Shown here: in pieces, positions 15,365-16,781 of the stretch
Layout of the letters: every line of letters starts with the position of its first letter
Position numbering within the stretch: the stretch's first letter is position 1
Assembly: GCF_035916875.1 (NCBI RefSeq)
Contig: NZ_JAXUHN010000025.1
Location: 1 to 16,781 of the forward strand
Source of the DNA: Methylomicrobium sp035916875
GTDB taxonomy: Bacteria; Pseudomonadota; Gammaproteobacteria; Methylococcales; Methylomonadaceae
Direction: 5' to 3'
Length of the DNA: 16,781 bases
Position numbers and translations under genes: made by a program
The notes under the pieces: generated by a model
Database searches by the model: none
What the model saw: only the letters and a program-made list of their open reading frames with translations
Told to the model about the DNA's origin: nothing

Positions 15365-16666
15365 ATGAATAATTTTTTAAAATACCGCTCGCTCAAAACC
15401 GGATGCTTGTTGTCATCTCTCTCAATAGCGGTGCTGTTATCCGCGTGTTCCAGTTTTGGCAAAGGGGTGACCGAAGCCCTTCTCGAAAAAACCGAAAAGG
15501 AAGATACCCGACTTTGTCAGGTGTGGGGCAAGCCTTTTGCCGGCATCGGTGCGAGTCTGGCCAAAAGCAAAGGCAAAACCAAGATGCTGTTTGTGCATGG
15601 GGTTGGTGATCACATCCCGGGCTATACCACCGAATTTCTGGAGAAATTAGCCAAAGATCTGAACTTGAATGTGCGTTCGGAAAGTCAGAAAAATATTCAG
15701 CTGGCTGCTCCCTTGGTTCCTGGCAAGAAGCTTGGTAATTTGCGGGTCACTCATCTTTTGAACGAACAAAACGGCAAGGAACTGACATTTTATGAACTCA
15801 CCTGGTCGGAAATTACCCGTCACGAAAAAGAGCTTTTGGCGTTCGATAATTCCGGGGAATATGAATTCCGGCGGGCCAAGATTAACGGCATGCTGAAAAA
15901 ATTCAGCAATGATACTGGTCCCGATCCGATTATTTATCTCGGAAAAAGCAGAGAGGCGATTCTGGCGTCATTCGGGCAGTCATTCTGCTGGATGGCTAGC
16001 CGTGATTGGGAAGATCTGCCCGAAAGTGGGGAACATACGTGCTGGGGCTTAGATGATTCCGCAATCGATCATATCGCGAATGATGATTATGTGGTGATTT
16101 CTCATAGCCTGGGTAGCCGAATCGTGATTGACGGCATGCAGCGCATTGCGCATCTGTTGGCAAACACCGAGAAATATGAGGATCCTAAACGTGGAGTGGT
16201 GGTTACCAAAAAAACAATTGAGGCGTTTCAGCACAAGCATATCCCAATTTTTATGCTGTCCAACCAGTTGCCGATGCTGCAATTGGGCCGGGAACTTCCC
16301 GAAGTGGCGGGTCAATATGCCGATTATTGCGATCCTAAGGGAGCGCATTACGACAAGCGCATGGTCAGCGAAACGTCGCTTATCGCCTTCAGCGATCCGA
16401 ATGACCTATTAAGTTATGGCATACCTCCAGGATACAGCGACAAATATCTGGATTCCAGGTTATGTGCCAATATCACCAATGTCAATATTAATATAGCTAA
16501 AGTCATGGATGCTTTTGGTCTCAGCGATTTGGCCAATCCTATGGAAGCGCATGTAGGGTACGATCAAGATGATCGTGTGATTGCTATGATTGCGAATGGC
16601 ATTGGCAATGAGAATACTTCACCTCTGGTAAAACAACGATGTGAATTTACTAAAACGGTTAAATAG
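15365..16666 (+). CDS. Putative lipoprotein with alpha/beta-hydrolase fold
   Basis: This 433-residue protein has a lipoprotein signal: a basic start, a hydrophobic stretch and the lipobox LLSAC with Cys28 as lipid-attachment site. Ser29-Ser30 follow rather than Asp, so outer-membrane targeting is expected. The body shows alpha/beta-hydrolase features: strand plus HG (H78-G79 in MLFVHGVGDH) for the oxyanion hole and the nucleophile elbow SHSLGS with Ser248. The usual first Gly of GxSxG is replaced by Ser. An acidic candidate is Asp344 or Asp347 (SDPNDLLSYG) and a late candidate is His396 (AHVGYDQDD). Order and spacing fit a Ser-Asp-His triad. It is therefore a probable membrane-anchored esterase or lipase; substrate unknown. 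ATG 15365 lies 34 bases after the DUF4105 gene, with GGGG some 11 bases upstream. Coupling to an Lnb-like protein suggests a shared envelope-lipid task (inference). Confidence 0.78.
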   Translation: MNNFLKYRSLKTGCLLSSLSIAVLLSACSSFGKGVTEALLEKTEKEDTRLCQVWGKPFAGIGASLAKSKGKTKMLFVHGVGDHIPGYTTEFLEKLAKDLNLNVRSESQKNIQLAAPLVPGKKLGNLRVTHLLNEQNGKELTFYELTWSEITRHEKELLAFDNSGEYEFRRAKINGMLKKFSNDTGPDPIIYLGKSREAILASFGQSFCWMASRDWEDLPESGEHTCWGLDDSAIDHIANDDYVVISHSLGSRIVIDGMQRIAHLLANTEKYEDPKRGVVVTKKTIEAFQHKHIPIFMLSNQLPMLQLGRELPEVAGQYADYCDPKGAHYDKRMVSETSLIAFSDPNDLLSYGIPPGYSDKYLDSRLCANITNVNINIAKVMDAFGLSDLANPMEAHVGYDQDDRVIAMIANGIGNENTSPLVKQRCEFTKTVK

Positions 16667-16781
16667 AGCCTGCTCAGAAAGTCTTAATGAACAATAAAAT
16701 CTATCGGTTTCGGCGTAAGTTATTGATATAAAGTGATTCTGAGGCAAATTTACTACATTGCGGCTCTGGCAAATTCAAATA

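Noticed and set aside
1..16781. CRISPR array, tRNA, rRNA or intact insertion sequence
   Set aside because: No regularly spaced repeats, cloverleaf-like segments or transposase genes were seen on either strand.
16667..16781. Gene start or terminator at the right edge
   Set aside because: The last 115 bases are AT-rich with stops in several frames and no clear hairpin with T-run or start signal.

Overview
The window most likely comes from a gammaproteobacterial aerobic methanotroph (Methylococcales). The reason is a bacterial sterol pathway that includes a CYP51 fused to a ferredoxin domain, an arrangement described in Methylococcus capsulatus. This assignment is inferred from gene content; no phylogenetic marker lies in the window.

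Region 1 (1-7890, + strand) is a sterol biosynthesis cluster. After the 3' end of an unidentified gene come a DHCR24-type sterol delta-24 reductase, the CYP51-ferredoxin fusion (sterol 14-alpha-demethylase), an uncharacterised NTF2/SnoaL-like protein, an oxidosqualene cyclase with the DCTAE motif, and squalene monooxygenase. Together the recognised enzymes would take squalene to 2,3-oxidosqualene, then to a lanosterol-type sterol, then through C-14 demethylation and side-chain reduction. The gene order is the reverse of the reaction order. Squalene synthesis, C-14 reduction and C-4 demethylation genes are not seen here. The SqmO end of the cluster looks clearly more AT-rich than the DHCR24 end.

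Region 2 (about 7891-10677) begins with a short convergent spacer holding a hairpin. It is followed on the - strand by a FixL/FixJ-like two-component pair: a membrane PAS histidine kinase with a 4-nt overlap to a LuxR-type response regulator. Its signal and targets are unknown.

Region 3 (10678-14292) starts with about 0.6 kb of non-coding DNA between divergent genes. It then carries a small secreted four-cysteine protein and a large exported type I sulfatase (formylglycine type, CSPTR). A hairpin with a short T-rich tail follows and overlaps the start of a possible 43-residue ORF.

Region 4 (14293-16666) is a probable two-gene operon. It encodes a three-TM DUF4105 (Lnb-like) protein with candidate catalytic His/Cys and a lipoprotein with an alpha/beta-hydrolase fold. 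The last ~115 bases contain nothing I recognise.

The most interesting items are the compact sterol cluster with its orphan NTF2-like gene, the mixed product-determining residues of the cyclase, and the Lnb-like/lipoprotein hydrolase pair.
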